The position numbers and the translations under genes are program-made. The notes under the pieces are model-generated. The model searched no databases. It was not told where the DNA came from and saw only the letters and a list, made by a program, of their open reading frames with translations. A stretch of 64,000 bases of DNA from Bacteroides faecichinchillae JCM 17102. GTDB lineage: Bacteria > Bacteroidota > Bacteroidia > Bacteroidales > Bacteroidaceae. Positions within the stretch are counted from its first letter, which is position 1; every line of letters begins with the position of its first letter. The stretch lies in the NCBI RefSeq assembly GCF_000614145.1, contig NZ_BAKK01000010.1, positions 1 to 64,000 on the forward strand. The letters are read 5' to 3'. This document shows positions 54,000 through 64,000 of this stretch, piece after piece.

Positions 54000-56900
54000 T
54001 ATTTCTTATGTTTTAAAAGTTTCGACTTTGTTTTATATACCATTACAAAGAAGAAAGGTACAAGAATAATACCAAATACAATGGCAAATATCATTCCGAA
54101 AAACACACCTGTACCAATCGCCTGTCGACTGGCAGCACCAGGTCCGCTTGCCAATACCATCGGAAGCATTCCAAGTACGAAAGCTAATGAAGTCATCAGA
54201 ATCGGACGGAAACGTAAGCGAGCTGCATAGATGGCCGACTGTATCAAATCTTCTCCTTTATCTACCTGTACTTTGGCAAACTCCACAATTAAGATCGCAT
54301 TTTTAGCCGCAAGTCCAATCAACATCACTAATCCAATCTGAAAATAGACATCGTTTTCCAAACCACAGACCCAAACTCCGAGATAAGCTCCTAAAGCAGC
54401 TACCGGCAAAGATAGTAGTACTGCAATAGGTACTGTCCAACTTTCGTACTGTGCAGCGAGAAACAAGAAGACAAACAGAAAGACCAATGCCATAACCATA
54501 CCAGTCTGACCTCCAGCTTTTTTTTCCTGATAAGACAATCCACTCCATTCCAAACCGATATTATCAGGAAGATGATCACGAACAATCTGCTCCATTATTT
54601 CCATCGCTTGTCCTGAACTATATCCTTGTGCAGCAGCACCTCTAATAACAGCTGTAGTAAACATATTGAAACGCTTAATACTACCAGGCCCTGTAGTGTA
54701 TGATGCATTTCCTAAAGAAGTCAGTGGTACCATTGCTCCATTAGATGCTTTCACAAAAAATAGATTGATATTATCTTTATGTTCACGATAAGGGGCTTCT
54801 GCCTGAATGTAGACTTTATATATACGATTGAACATATTAAAGTCATTCACATATACCGAACCGGTATAAGCCTTCATCGTAGAAAATACATCAGCTAAAG
54901 GTACTCCCAACATTTTTACTTTATCCCGATCGACATCAAAGTAAAGTTGAGGAATTTCCGATTGTAAAGAAGAAGACAATCCCGTCAGTTCTTTACGTTT
55001 AGAGGCATAATACATCAGAGTATCGGCCGCATCCACCAAATTATCGAAAGTAGCTTCACCACGAGCCTCCAATTGCATTTCGAACCCTCCGGAACTACCT
55101 AATCCCGGAATAACAGGAGGCGTAGACAAATATACCTTGCATTCCGGATATTCTTTAAGATGTTTCTCTACCGTATCCATAATCTTTTCAATAGTAGTAC
55201 TTTTTCTATCCTCCCAAGGTTTTAGAATCACAGTTAATTCGGCACGCCCCTGATTACTTCCCACACGTGGACTACTACCTGTTACATTCTGAATATATTC
55301 GATATATGGATTCTTTTCCAGATAGGCTATTGCACGATCAGTTACAGCACGAGTACGTTCCAATGTAGCTCCTTCGGGCAATTCTAATTCTATCTTAAAA
55401 TAACCCTGATCTTCTACTGGCAAAAAACTAGTAGGAATAATCCTGTGAATAAGTAGAATAGCAATCAACACCATTCCAAAAGCACTTAATATCCGACGTG
55501 GATGTTTGATTGTACGTGTCACAGCAGACACATATTTATTACTGCCAATTCCCAACCATTCATTGATTTTTCTGAAAATGATATTTTTTTTCTTTCCATT
55601 ATCCGGCTTCAAAATCAAAGAGCACATAACGGGACTCAGAGTTAAAGCTACAATAGTAGAAATAAGTACAGATACCACAATCGTCACTGTAAATTGACGA
55701 TATAATTGTCCGGTAATTCCACTCAGGAAACTAACTGGAACAAATACCGCTGCCAACACCAGTGAAGTAGCAATCAATGCACTTGATAATCCGGTCATCG
55801 CTTTTTTTGTTGCTTCATAGGGACTCAATTTTTCCGTTTCCATGATATGTTCTACCCCTTCTACCACAACAATCGCATCATCCACTACAATACCGATAGC
55901 AAGGATCAATCCTAGCAATGTCAAAATATTCAATGAAAAACCAAATATCAACATAAAACCAAAGGTACCGATTAATGAAATGGGTACTGCTACAACCGGT
56001 ATCAGAGTTGCACGCCAACTCTGCAAAGACAGATATACGACCAATACTACCAGTACTAATGCTTCAAATAGGGTTTTGTATACCTCATGAATAGATTCTG
56101 ATATATATGTCGTCATATCAAACGGAATCTCGTAACTTAATCCTTCAGGGAAATTCTTACTGATTTCATCCATTGCTTCTTTCACATTCCTTGCAACTTC
56201 CATAGCATTCGCACCCGGTAACATATAAATTCCAAGTACTGCAGCATTCTCACCATTAATACCACTTTCCGTACTATACGAAGAAGCTTCCAATGAGACA
56301 TGTGCCACGTCTTTTAATCGGATGATAGAACCATTAGCATTGGCACGTACCACAATATCTTCAAACTGTCCTACAGTAGAAAGACGTCCCTGAGTAGTAA
56401 TAGGAATAGTTATATCCAAACCTTCTACAGGTTGTTGCCCCAATACACCGGCAGCAGATTCACGATTCTGATCCTTCAAGGCGTTTTGTAAATCTTGTAC
56501 AGTTAATCCAAAGTTTGCCAACTTATCAGGTTGAGCCCAGATTTGCATAGCATAATAACGACTACCAATATTTGAAACACGCCCTACTCCAGGAACTCGG
56601 CGAATCACATCAAGCACATTAATAGTCGCAAAGTTACTCAAATAAATTTCGTCAAACTTAGGATCGGTAGAAGTCAAACACAAAGTCATTAACTGGCTAG
56701 GTGCCTGTTTCTCCACAGAAATACCATTTTGGATAACTTCTGCCGGAAGACGGGATTCTGCCAGTTTCACACGATTCTGTATTTCCACTGCAGCTAAATC
56801 CGGATCAGCGGAAACATCAAAAGTGACTGTTGCCGAAAACCCTCCGGAATTGGAACTGCTAGATTCCATATAAAGCATGCCAGGAGTACCATTGATTTCC

Positions 56901-57104
56901 TGCTCAATCGGAGTTGCCACAGCCTGTGAAACAGTCAACGCACTAGCACCCGGGTAAGAAGCACTAATCTTTACCACCGGCGGCGTAATCTGTGGATACT
57001 GATCCACCGGAAGCATGGTCAAACCAATGATTCCGACAATCACAATAACGATGGAAATTACTGCTGAAAAAACAGGTCTATCTATAAAAAATGATAACTT
57101 TCAT
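53999..57104 (-). CDS. RND multidrug efflux pump (HAE1 family), frameshift at codon 2-3
   Basis: About 1035 residues if the N-terminus is repaired. The open frame starts at a GTG (57043) inside the first membrane helix. Upstream in the same frame is KLSFFIDRPVFSAVISIVIV, preceded by ATG (57104-57102) one base out of frame. Removing one A from 57099-57101 gives MKLSFFIDRPV, the standard RND opening. Further signs are FGFMLIFGFSLNILTLLGL, the proton-relay DD in GIVVDDAIVVVEGVE (helix 4) and Lys in GLAAKNAILIVEFAK (helix 10). It exports drugs or bile-like compounds with the adjacent adaptor and channel. Confidence 0.88.
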
Positions 57105-57107
57105 AAA

Positions 57108-58301
57108 TCATTCTTCTTTGGCATTAATCATTATTTCCTCTTCCGACTCACCGAATCTTACTTTCATTCCAGGAGTCAACTTATGGAAACCTTCTACTAC
57201 AACCAATTCGCCTACGGCCAGTCCTCTTTCTACTACCACTCTATTTCCTACTTCAGGACCTAATTCTATAAAACGCTTCTCCACCGTATCATCTTTACGC
57301 ACCGTATAAATATATGCTCCGCCTTTCTCAATCGTAATAGCTTTCATCGGTACTACAATTGCACCTTCACGTACATCTAACAAAAGTTTTACTTTGGTAA
57401 ATTGTCCAGGTAATAATACTTGTTTAGGATTGGGCATTTCCGCACGTACAGAAAAGGTACCAGTCTGAGGATCTACCTGCGGTTCAGCAAAGTCTACAAA
57501 TCCTTTATATGGATATACGGTATTATCAGCCAGAGTAATAGTAATATTTGGCTGCCAGGAACGAGTTGAATCCTTTTGTCCTAAATTAATATTACGTTCC
57601 TTACTTTTCAAATAGTCTAATGCTGTCATACTAAAGTCTACTAATACCGTGTCACTCTTAACAATGGTAGCGAGCAAAGATTTACCTCCTGGCCCTACTA
57701 ATGTTCCCAAATCCACATTTCTTTCACTAATATGACCGGATAACGGAGAACGAACTACTGTATACCCTAATTCAAGTTCGGCCTGAGCCAAATCAGCCTC
57801 ACTCATGGCTACCGTTGCAACAGCACTTTCATAGGCTGCTTCTGCATTGTCCAAGTCAAGCTGACTGGCTGCGTTCTGTTCTACCAATGGACGAATACGT
57901 TTCAAATCACGTTCCGCTTTCAATGCCTGCGCTTCGTCTTTCTTCAACTGAGCTCTCGCCTTATCAGCTTTTGCACGATACTGATCTTGATTGATAACAA
58001 ACAATACTTGGTTTTTATTCACGTAAGTACCTTCTGCAAAAAGCATATTCTCCAAATAACCTTCCACACGAGCACGTACTTCTACAAATTGTTGGGCACG
58101 AATACGTCCTACATACTCTCCAAAGATTTCTACATCATCTTTTACAGCTGGCTCCAATATTACTGTTGGAATCTCCGGTTCTACTTTCTGAGGGCGGGTC
58201 AGTATCCAATATGTTGCTAACACGCAAACCATACAAATAATAGCAGCAATGGTTCTTATTCTACTCAGTTTCAACTCTCGTTTCGAAAAAAATAATCTCA
58301 T
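57108..58301 (-). CDS. RND efflux periplasmic adaptor (membrane fusion protein)
   Basis: 397 residues. N-terminal membrane anchor at about 18-38 (IAAIICMVCVLATYWILT), without a lipobox. Barrel-sandwich/lipoyl halves at about 70-95 (VEVRARVEGYLENMLFAEGT) and about 190-215 (YTVVRSPLSGHISERN) flank an alpha-hairpin (about 105-175; ADKARAQLKKDEAQALKAER). Beta-barrel and membrane-proximal domains follow. First gene of a three-gene efflux operon (adaptor, pump, channel); its stop lies 3 bp before the pump start. No regulator gene is adjacent. Confidence 0.9.
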   Translation of the reverse strand: MRLFFSKRELKLSRIRTIAAIICMVCVLATYWILTRPQKVEPEIPTVILEPAVKDDVEIFGEYVGRIRAQQFVEVRARVEGYLENMLFAEGTYVNKNQVLFVINQDQYRAKADKARAQLKKDEAQALKAERDLKRIRPLVEQNAASQLDLDNAEAAYESAVATVAMSEADLAQAELELGYTVVRSPLSGHISERNVDLGTLVGPGGKSLLATIVKSDTVLVDFSMTALDYLKSKERNINLGQKDSTRSWQPNITITLADNTVYPYKGFVDFAEPQVDPQTGTFSVRAEMPNPKQVLLPGQFTKVKLLLDVREGAIVVPMKAITIEKGGAYIYTVRKDDTVEKRFIELGPEVGNRVVVERGLAVGELVVVEGFHKLTPGMKVRFGESEEEIMINAKEE

Positions 58302-58528
58302 ATCGAATCAATTATTTAAATTAACTTATGTTTGTCTACTCTGCATTTTACAAATTTCATTCCATTTTCTTCGCAAAACATTTATTCTTTGATAATCAAC
58401 ATATTGCAAAAATGACATACTATACACAAAAATGTGGAATTGCTTTAAAAATGTAGAATTAATCCACAATTACGACTTTTGGAACATTTTTTCTGATTTA
58501 CATTTTAACAACTAAACAAATTATCTCC

Positions 58529-58536
58529 TACATTTG
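58529..58536 (+). promoter_or_regulatory. -7 element of the patatin gene
   Basis: TACATTTG, full match, 39 bp before the ATG at 58576; no clear -33. Confidence 0.5.
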
Positions 58537-58575
58537 TATTGTATATGATGGTCATTAATTTTAAACCGTGTTATA

Positions 58576-60789
58576 ATGAAAAAACAACTATTTTCCATAT
58601 TGGTTTTATTAATCGGTTTATTAATTCCTTTTTCTGTTCATGCTCAGCAACAACGAAAAAAGGTGGGTGTAGTGCTAAGTGGTGGTGGTGCAAAGGGAGT
58701 AGCCCACATAAAAGCACTAAAAGTCATCGAAGAAGCAGGAATTCCCATTGATTATATAGTAGGTACTAGTATGGGATCCATAGTAGGCGGACTTTATGCA
58801 ATCGGATATACTCCGGAACAGTTGGACAGTATGGTACGAAAACAAAACTGGACTTTTCTTTTAAGTGACCGTATCAAACGTAGTTCCATGTCGCTAACAG
58901 ATCGCGAGCGTTCTGAAAAATATATTGTCTCTATTCCATTTACTAAGAATCCAAAAGAAATTGCCGGTGGGCTTATAAAAGGACAAAACCTTGCCAATCT
59001 ATTCTCCGATTTAACGGTAGGTTATCATGATTCCATCAGTTTCAATAAATTACCCATTCCTTTTGCCTGCGTATCAGCAAACGTTGTTAATGGAGACCAA
59101 GTCGTGTTCCGTGAAGGAGTGCTTTCAACTGCTATGCGTGCAAGTATGGCTATTCCCGGAGTATTTACTCCGGTACGAATAGATAGTATGGTACTTGTTG
59201 ATGGTGGAATCGTCAATAACTATCCGGCAGATGTCGCCAAAGCTATGGGTGCCGATATAATTATCGGAGTGGATGTGCAGAATGTTCTGAAAAGTGCTAA
59301 CAATCTCAACAGTGTTCCTGAAATCCTTGGACAAATTATTGATCTGACATGTCAAACCAATCATGAAAAGAATGTAGACCTAACAGATACTTATATTCGT
59401 GTGAATGTAGACGGATATTCTTCAGCCAGTTTCACACCGGCAGCTATTGATTCTCTGATGCAACGCGGAGAAGAAGCAGCACGGGCACAATGGGATTCCC
59501 TGATTGCTCTAAAAAAGAAGATCGGGATTTCAGACGATTATGTTCCCAAACAGCACGGTCCCTATTCCTCTCTCTCAAACTCCCGCACAATCTTCGTGAC
59601 AAAAATCTCTTTCACCGGCGTTGAAACAAAGGATAAGAAATGGCTGATGAAAAAATGTAATCTAAAGGAAGACAGTGATATCACTACCCAACAAATAGAA
59701 CAAGCTCTATTCCAGTTACGGGGTAGTCAATCCTATTCCAGTGCCAGCTACAAACTGATGCATACTTCTGAAGGATATCATCTGACTTTCATGCTTGAAG
59801 AAAAATATGAAAAAAGAATCAACCTTGGAATCCGCTTCGATTCGGAAGAGATAGCTTCTCTGTTAGTCAATGGCACCGCAGATATTAAGACTCATATACC
59901 TTCCCGGCTCTCTCTTACTGGACGATTGGGTAAACGGTATGCCGCGCGGATCGATTATACCCTTGAACCTATGCAACAACGTAACTTCAATTTTTCATAT
60001 ATGTTTCAGTATAATGATATCAACATATATGATAAAGGTGACCGCGCCTATAACCTAACTTACAAATACCATCTGGCAGAATTTGGTTTTTCAGACGTTT
60101 GGTATAAGAATTTCCGATTCGGACTCGGTTTCCGCTTCGAATATTATAAATACAAAGACTTCTTGTTTAAAAAACCTGAGTTGGCCGATTTAGATATTGA
60201 ATCAGAACATTTCTTGAGCTACTTTGCTCAAGTCCACTACAATACATATGATAAGGGATATTTTCCTTCTAAAGGAAGTGATTTCAGTGCCTCCTATTCA
60301 CTCTATACAGATAATATGGCACAATATAATGAACATGCGCCATTCTCTGCATTAAAAGGCTCTTGGGCTAGCGTTATCCCCGTTACGCGCCGGTTTTCTA
60401 TCATTCCTTCCATCTATGGACGTATATTGATAGGGAAAGATTTTCCTTATCCGATACAAAATGCAATCGGCGGCGAAGTATATGGCCTGTATATTCCCCA
60501 GCAATTGCCTTTTGCAGGAATTACGAATATAGAGTTAATGAATAACTCTATTATGATTGCCTCAGTAAAATTTCGCCAACGAATGGGAAGTATTCATTAT
60601 CTCACCCTGACTGGCAATTATGGATTAACAGAAAGCAACTTCTTCGATATTCTAAGAGGCAAGCAACTGTATGGAATCAGTGCGGGATATGGTATGGACA
60701 GCATCTTCGGTCCGTTGGAAATCACATTTGGATATTCCAATCGAACCGATAAAGGAAGCTGTTATGTAAATCTGGGATATTATTTTTAA
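58576..60789 (+). CDS. Patatin-like phospholipase fused to outer-membrane barrel (PlpD-like)
   Basis: 737 residues with signal peptide MKKQLFSILVLLIGLLIPFS (cleavage near VHAQ). Patatin domain at about 28-225: oxyanion loop GVVLSGGGAKGVAHIKALKV, nucleophile elbow GTSMGS (GxSxG, Ser about 60) and catalytic Asp in LVDGGIVNNYPADVA. A POTRA-like region at about 340-415 (FVTKISFTGVETKDKKWLMK) precedes a BamA/TpsB-like barrel (about 420-737) ending GSCYVNLGYYF. This is the type Vd autotransporter layout: the lipase is secreted through its own barrel or held at the surface. Single gene with its own promoter, divergent from the efflux operon. Confidence 0.88.
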   Translation: MKKQLFSILVLLIGLLIPFSVHAQQQRKKVGVVLSGGGAKGVAHIKALKVIEEAGIPIDYIVGTSMGSIVGGLYAIGYTPEQLDSMVRKQNWTFLLSDRIKRSSMSLTDRERSEKYIVSIPFTKNPKEIAGGLIKGQNLANLFSDLTVGYHDSISFNKLPIPFACVSANVVNGDQVVFREGVLSTAMRASMAIPGVFTPVRIDSMVLVDGGIVNNYPADVAKAMGADIIIGVDVQNVLKSANNLNSVPEILGQIIDLTCQTNHEKNVDLTDTYIRVNVDGYSSASFTPAAIDSLMQRGEEAARAQWDSLIALKKKIGISDDYVPKQHGPYSSLSNSRTIFVTKISFTGVETKDKKWLMKKCNLKEDSDITTQQIEQALFQLRGSQSYSSASYKLMHTSEGYHLTFMLEEKYEKRINLGIRFDSEEIASLLVNGTADIKTHIPSRLSLTGRLGKRYAARIDYTLEPMQQRNFNFSYMFQYNDINIYDKGDRAYNLTYKYHLAEFGFSDVWYKNFRFGLGFRFEYYKYKDFLFKKPELADLDIESEHFLSYFAQVHYNTYDKGYFPSKGSDFSASYSLYTDNMAQYNEHAPFSALKGSWASVIPVTRRFSIIPSIYGRILIGKDFPYPIQNAIGGEVYGLYIPQQLPFAGITNIELMNNSIMIASVKFRQRMGSIHYLTLTGNYGLTESNFFDILRGKQLYGISAGYGMDSIFGPLEITFGYSNRTDKGSCYVNLGYYF

Positions 60790-60801
60790 CTTAGGTTTTG
60801 G

Positions 60802-61224
60802 AAATACGCGCAGTGTGGATTCGCTCACTGTGCGGTCAGTTGCCGCTTCCCAGTTTGCTTTGGCTACACGCAGGCTCTGCCTGTCGTTTTCGATGGCTTT
60901 GCGTACAGAAGTCTCGTCCGAGGCTGTCAGCGAAGGTTTGCGGTGTTGTACAATTTTAGTCTTCAGGCCTAATACACCACCCGCCTCGAATCGTTTTTGC
61001 AAATCGTACACAGAAGCTGCTGTACAACCCAGTATTGAGGATATTTCTTCGTTGCTTCTTCCTGTACTCTTCAATAAAATGTCTTGGCAGCACATACGAA
61101 ACTGGGGCTTGGAACCGTTTCGGTACCCATCCTCTAAAGATAACCGTTCTTCTTCGGCCAATGATATGGCCTGTATCTTTTTGATAATCTGGATGTTTGA
61201 AGTTATACAATTATAAAGGTACAA
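60802..61224 (-). mobile_element. Truncated IS630-type transposase N-terminus
   Basis: About 141 residues read ISLAEEERLSLEDGYRNGSK, GRSNEEISSILGCTAASVYD (helix-turn-helix), LQKRFEAGGVLGLKTKIVQH and WEAATDRTVSESTLRVF, the DNA-binding half of IS630-family transposases. The DDE half is absent; after STLRVF the frame runs into antisense of the patatin gene end. No terminal repeats are obvious. Confidence 0.7.
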
Positions 61225-61262
61225 TATAAAGCATAAAACTCAAAATTAAATTAGTGAATTAC

Positions 61263-61897
61263 TTAATCAATAAATTCCTTCACCTTCTCGCTGGCATCCC
61301 GAAGCTTATCTATTCCTTTCTCTATCTTCTCTATCTCGCAGCCGATGCGTTCAAAAGAAGAGACTATCACAGAATCAAGACGCTCCGGTGAAGTCACTTT
61401 CAACAAACAGCTGTTGTATTCATCCTACAAAGCACGGCTCGAAGCAAGATTCTTTGCAATAGACCCCCATTCATCCAGATAGCCAGTTCGTAACTCTCGT
61501 TCAGGTTTTTCAAGATAGAGGTTTTCTCTTCTTCAACCGGAGCCAACAACGATTTCTTGTAAGACAAATATTCTGTCATACAGCTTTGAGTCAGCATCTT
61601 TATCAGCTCCATCTTGTTCACTAAACTGTCGGTACATACCACCTCATCCCAAAGTTCCACAATAACAGGCTGTTGAAACAGTTCCTCTACATACCGGGTA
61701 TACCAGACGTTGTCTATATAGGCTACCACATTCTTCTCTTTCTCCTGATAGGCTTTCTCCACAATACTGTTAGTGGCTTGTTGCAGCACATAAAGCTGCT
61801 CTTCCAGTTGTACCGACATTCCTACAGCAGCCTTAGGAACACTGACACAGGAAGCGAAAGCAAACAGAAAAAATCATGACAAGAAAGAAATTCCCAT
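61263..61897 (-). pseudogene. Degraded lipoprotein gene (three lesions)
   Basis: The frame starts MGISFLS (61897), meets TGA (61874-61876), then continues FFLFAFASCVSVPKAAVG, a lipoprotein signal with Cys, then MSVQLEEQLYVLQQATNSIV. A one-base loss near 61484 shifts the frame after NESYEL; the other frame reads GYLDEWGSIAKNLASSRAL, hits TAG (61425-61427), then DEYNSCLLKVTSPERLDSVI and ends EKVKEFID. The family is not recognised; the intact protein would be a helical periplasmic lipoprotein of about 210 residues. Two stops plus a shift argue for true decay. Confidence 0.65.
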
Positions 61898-61973
61898 TTA
61901 TCCGATGCCATTTATCCGAAATACAACAATTTATCATAAGCATAGCATTTATTTATACAAGTAACATCTACCC

Positions 61974-62942
61974 TCAATTCATCATCTTCTTTATCCAATC
62001 CGCAGCCTCCGGAAACATCTTGTCGAGGTCGATATCAACTACCATAAAACGATTGTTAGCACCTTCAAAGCCAACATAATAACAATGCGTCCCACGAAGA
62101 ATACTACCCTCCGAAGAAGGCAAATGGCTCTCTATATCTATCTCGTCATTCAATGCAGATAAAGGCAAAACACTAAAATAAATATCACCTGAAATCTTGT
62201 AAGAATATTGAACGTCTCCGAAACTGGTCAGAAAGAACTGTCCTCCAAGTACATTCGCAAACAAATGCATATCCCGAAAAATCCCTTTATAATATATAAT
62301 CTCCATATTTTTATCAGGCATCGGCAAGTAAGGCATAGAGTGCATCATTTTCATACAATATTCCCGCTTCATCTCGTCCGTCCATACCAACTCTCCCTGA
62401 TAGTTGAAGAAACTTACTTTAAACTGACGTATTTCCCAATTATGTATATAATTGAACTTTTTATCTCTGAATCCCTTGTCTCTAACTACAAAATAGTTCC
62501 GGTGCACCACTTCCTCGTCTATATCGTTCGTTGCCAGCTTCACACGACGCACATCACCTATTCCATCCTTACTCAGGATAATAAGTTCATGCGTCTAATC
62601 GTGCACAAGATAAAAGCTATCCCCACGCAAGCGAAACAGGGCACACTTGGTATGTGTGTCAGATACTTTGCGACGCCATTGCAGAGTAGTTCCTTTAAAG
62701 CAAAAGACGCTGAGCGGGTTGCCTCCGGCAAAATAGAATGTACCTTTGCCGTCAGTATCAAAACCGGAAAGATACAATTTATTATTCTTAGGATTATAAC
62801 GGTAATCTACTGAGTCAGGCACATTTCTAAACTTGAAATCCCAGTAACTCAAGAAGGGGTAATTCTCGTTTACACGCTGCGCTGATAACGGTGCAAACGT
62901 AAGAAACGATAAAGACAATAGTAAAAAAGATTTCTTTTTCAT
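61974..62942 (-). pseudogene. Secreted hypothetical protein interrupted by an in-frame TAG
   Basis: Signal peptide MKKKSFLLLSLSFLTFAPLS (cleavage near AQR), then KFRNVPDSVDYRYNPKNNKL and a TAG (62595-62597) after YLVHD. The same frame continues THELIILSKDGIGDVRRVKL and ends DWIKKMMN, about 323 residues in total. Repeated beta segments with FNYQGELVW and FYFAGGNPLSVFCFKG suggest a beta-propeller or lipoprotein-like beta protein, but I do not recognise the family. A single point change (for example AAG or CAG to TAG) would explain it. Fifteen bp follow the next gene upstream on this strand. Confidence 0.65.
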
Positions 62943-62956
62943 AATGGCAGTTTTTG

Positions 62957-63919
62957 TTACTCTATCGGCAAGAAAGATTCAAACTCTTTGTTGTAAATAT
63001 CGTTAATATAATATTCATCTTCCTGTTTCACAACATTAATAAGAATCGTATCACCTGTTACACCAACTTGAAATGCATCCGGTTTATCGGTAGGATGTAC
63101 CCAAACATTATTACGATACGGAAATTCAAAATCGTGCCGTCCTATTAATGCATCATATTCAGGATAACCATCATTTCTGCTTAATTCCTCCATTTTGTTA
63201 AAACGAAACAAAGCATTGGGAGTTAAATACTCCGCACGGATAACAGCCAATTCCTGCAACAGATTCTCGGATAGCGTGCTATGTTTCAATGTATAAAAAT
63301 CATAGAAGCTCTTCACAAAATCGAGCGGTTCATTACGGTCCACTTTAGGAAATGTATCGCCACTGTACCACAAGCTATCGCCAAACTGTTGCCCGAGCGA
63401 CTCCGGTGTGATGTATCCCACACGATATTCCCCGTCCTCCTTTACCACTCTCACAGGGATTTCTTTTGTTCCCTCGTAAGGTGTTCCTCTACTATATGCA
63501 TAATGCACCATATACCAACTATTCCCCAAAGGCTCTATTTTTAACGTTTCACACGAGTCTTCCGGAATATCCTGTGCGCGAATTACCATGCTTGCACCCG
63601 CATCCCAAGTCATTCTCCATATCTTACTTCTCATTGCCTTCGTAAAATACTTGGCATAATCTTTTTTAAGTTCTTTCTCCTTTCTTATAATAGGTTTAAG
63701 TTCAGTTGCATAAAATTCTTTCAACATACTCACGGCTTCTGAATCTACATTCTCAACCGTATCTTTCAATGATTGCTGAAACAAATCCTCTTGGTTTTCA
63801 ACAACCACAGAAATATTTTTCTTTACACCTATATCAGCCTTATCTACTTTATTATGCTTACCACAAGATACACATATCAATAAAAGCTGAATACATATAA
63901 AAACTTCAAACTTATACAT
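62957..63919 (-). CDS. Lipoprotein with two NTF2-like (DUF3828-type) repeats
   Basis: 320 residues. Lipoprotein signal MYKFEVFICIQLLLICVSC (Cys19). Two halves show similar order: MLKEFYATELKPIIRKEKEL to VGYITPESLG (about 64-180), and FVKSFYDFYTLKHSTLSENL to YYINDIYNKEFESF (about 205-316). Each starts with a helix carrying the YA/YDFY pattern and ends in a beta hairpin, as in DUF3828-like domains. Probably periplasmic; function unknown. First gene of the decaying cluster, with no clear promoter in the 81 bp left of the window. Confidence 0.7.
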   Translation of the reverse strand: MYKFEVFICIQLLLICVSCGKHNKVDKADIGVKKNISVVVENQEDLFQQSLKDTVENVDSEAVSMLKEFYATELKPIIRKEKELKKDYAKYFTKAMRSKIWRMTWDAGASMVIRAQDIPEDSCETLKIEPLGNSWYMVHYAYSRGTPYEGTKEIPVRVVKEDGEYRVGYITPESLGQQFGDSLWYSGDTFPKVDRNEPLDFVKSFYDFYTLKHSTLSENLLQELAVIRAEYLTPNALFRFNKMEELSRNDGYPEYDALIGRHDFEFPYRNNVWVHPTDKPDAFQVGVTGDTILINVVKQEDEYYINDIYNKEFESFLPIE

Positions 63920-64000
63920 ATTAATTTAAGAAACTGTTTTGATTTTCTACATTGTTTTTACTCTAGAACTGCTAGGATTTTCATTCCTATTTTGAGCGAC

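Noticed and set aside
63920..64000. Promoter search at the right edge
   Set aside because: No TAnnTTTG box on the minus strand in the sequence available; the region is cut by the window end.

Overview
The window looks like a chromosomal segment of a gut Bacteroides, probably from the B. thetaiotaomicron group. The signs are Bacteroides-type promoters (TTTG or TTG, then 19-22 nt, then TAnnTTTG), a NusG-like UpxY capsule regulator behind an invertible promoter, the cytosolic galM-gluP-galK operon, PPi-dependent phosphofructokinase, a ferredoxin-linked 2-oxoacid oxidoreductase operon, and the overall gene order. Base composition is AT-rich and Shine-Dalgarno sequences are weak. The species assignment is inference from gene content and remembered gene order.

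Layout. 0-0.9 kb: start of a capsule locus (upxY, first codons of upxZ, reading left) with a 193-bp promoter segment between perfect 22-bp inverted repeats; the promoter currently points away from upxY (OFF). 0.9-3.8 kb: tyrosine recombinase, a lysine-rich protein, a palindrome cluster, and SH3-barrel and Lin1244-type proteins. 3.9-8.8 kb: manA diverging from galM-gluP-galK. 8.8-13.6 kb: a deletion-scarred accessory stretch with an IS1182-like remnant, a nucleotidyltransferase-HEPN protein, a lipoprotein aldose epimerase, the broken tail of a Nudix-type arabinose regulator and a GH51 arabinofuranosidase. 13.7-16.2 kb: tkt-rpiB. 16.2-22 kb: a GH127-GH51 fusion (frameshifted) diverging from a GntR regulator. 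22-25.6 kb: MoxR ATPase (RavA-like), a 44-aa overlapping ORF, VWA protein (ViaA-like) and DUF456. 25.7-31.6 kb: an operon of sugar isomerase-like protein, Gfo/Idh/MocA oxidoreductase (two frameshifts) and a HEAT plus double-DUF1080 protein, resembling 3-keto-glycoside cleavage systems. 31.7-34.9 kb: TPR protein plus 2-oxoacid:ferredoxin oxidoreductase operon with a 57-aa membrane protein. 35-42.2 kb: porin, solute-binding protein, oxidoreductase, an ECF sigma operon and a deaminase. 42.5-50.6 kb: prmA, flavodoxin, a lipoate-dependent 2-oxoacid dehydrogenase complex (E1, E2, lipoate ligase, E3) and a GH25 muramidase. 50.8-58.3 kb: pfp and an RND efflux operon. 58.6-60.8 kb: patatin/beta-barrel protein. 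60.8-64 kb: IS630-type remnant and a decaying cluster of secreted proteins.

Gene cooperation. The left half is mostly sugar handling: mannose and galactose entry, arabinose release by GH51/GH127, the non-oxidative pentose phosphate pathway, and a possible oxidative deglycosylation pathway. The right half holds central 2-oxoacid metabolism in both ferredoxin-linked and lipoate-linked forms, PPi glycolysis, and envelope functions.

Caution. About ten reading frames are broken by single-base indels, mostly one-base losses, several in genes expected to be intact (E2, E3, GH25, anti-sigma, RND pump). This pattern may be sequence error rather than mass pseudogenisation. By contrast the genes at 61.3-62.9 kb carry stop codons that look like real decay. 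I found no tRNA, rRNA or CRISPR array.
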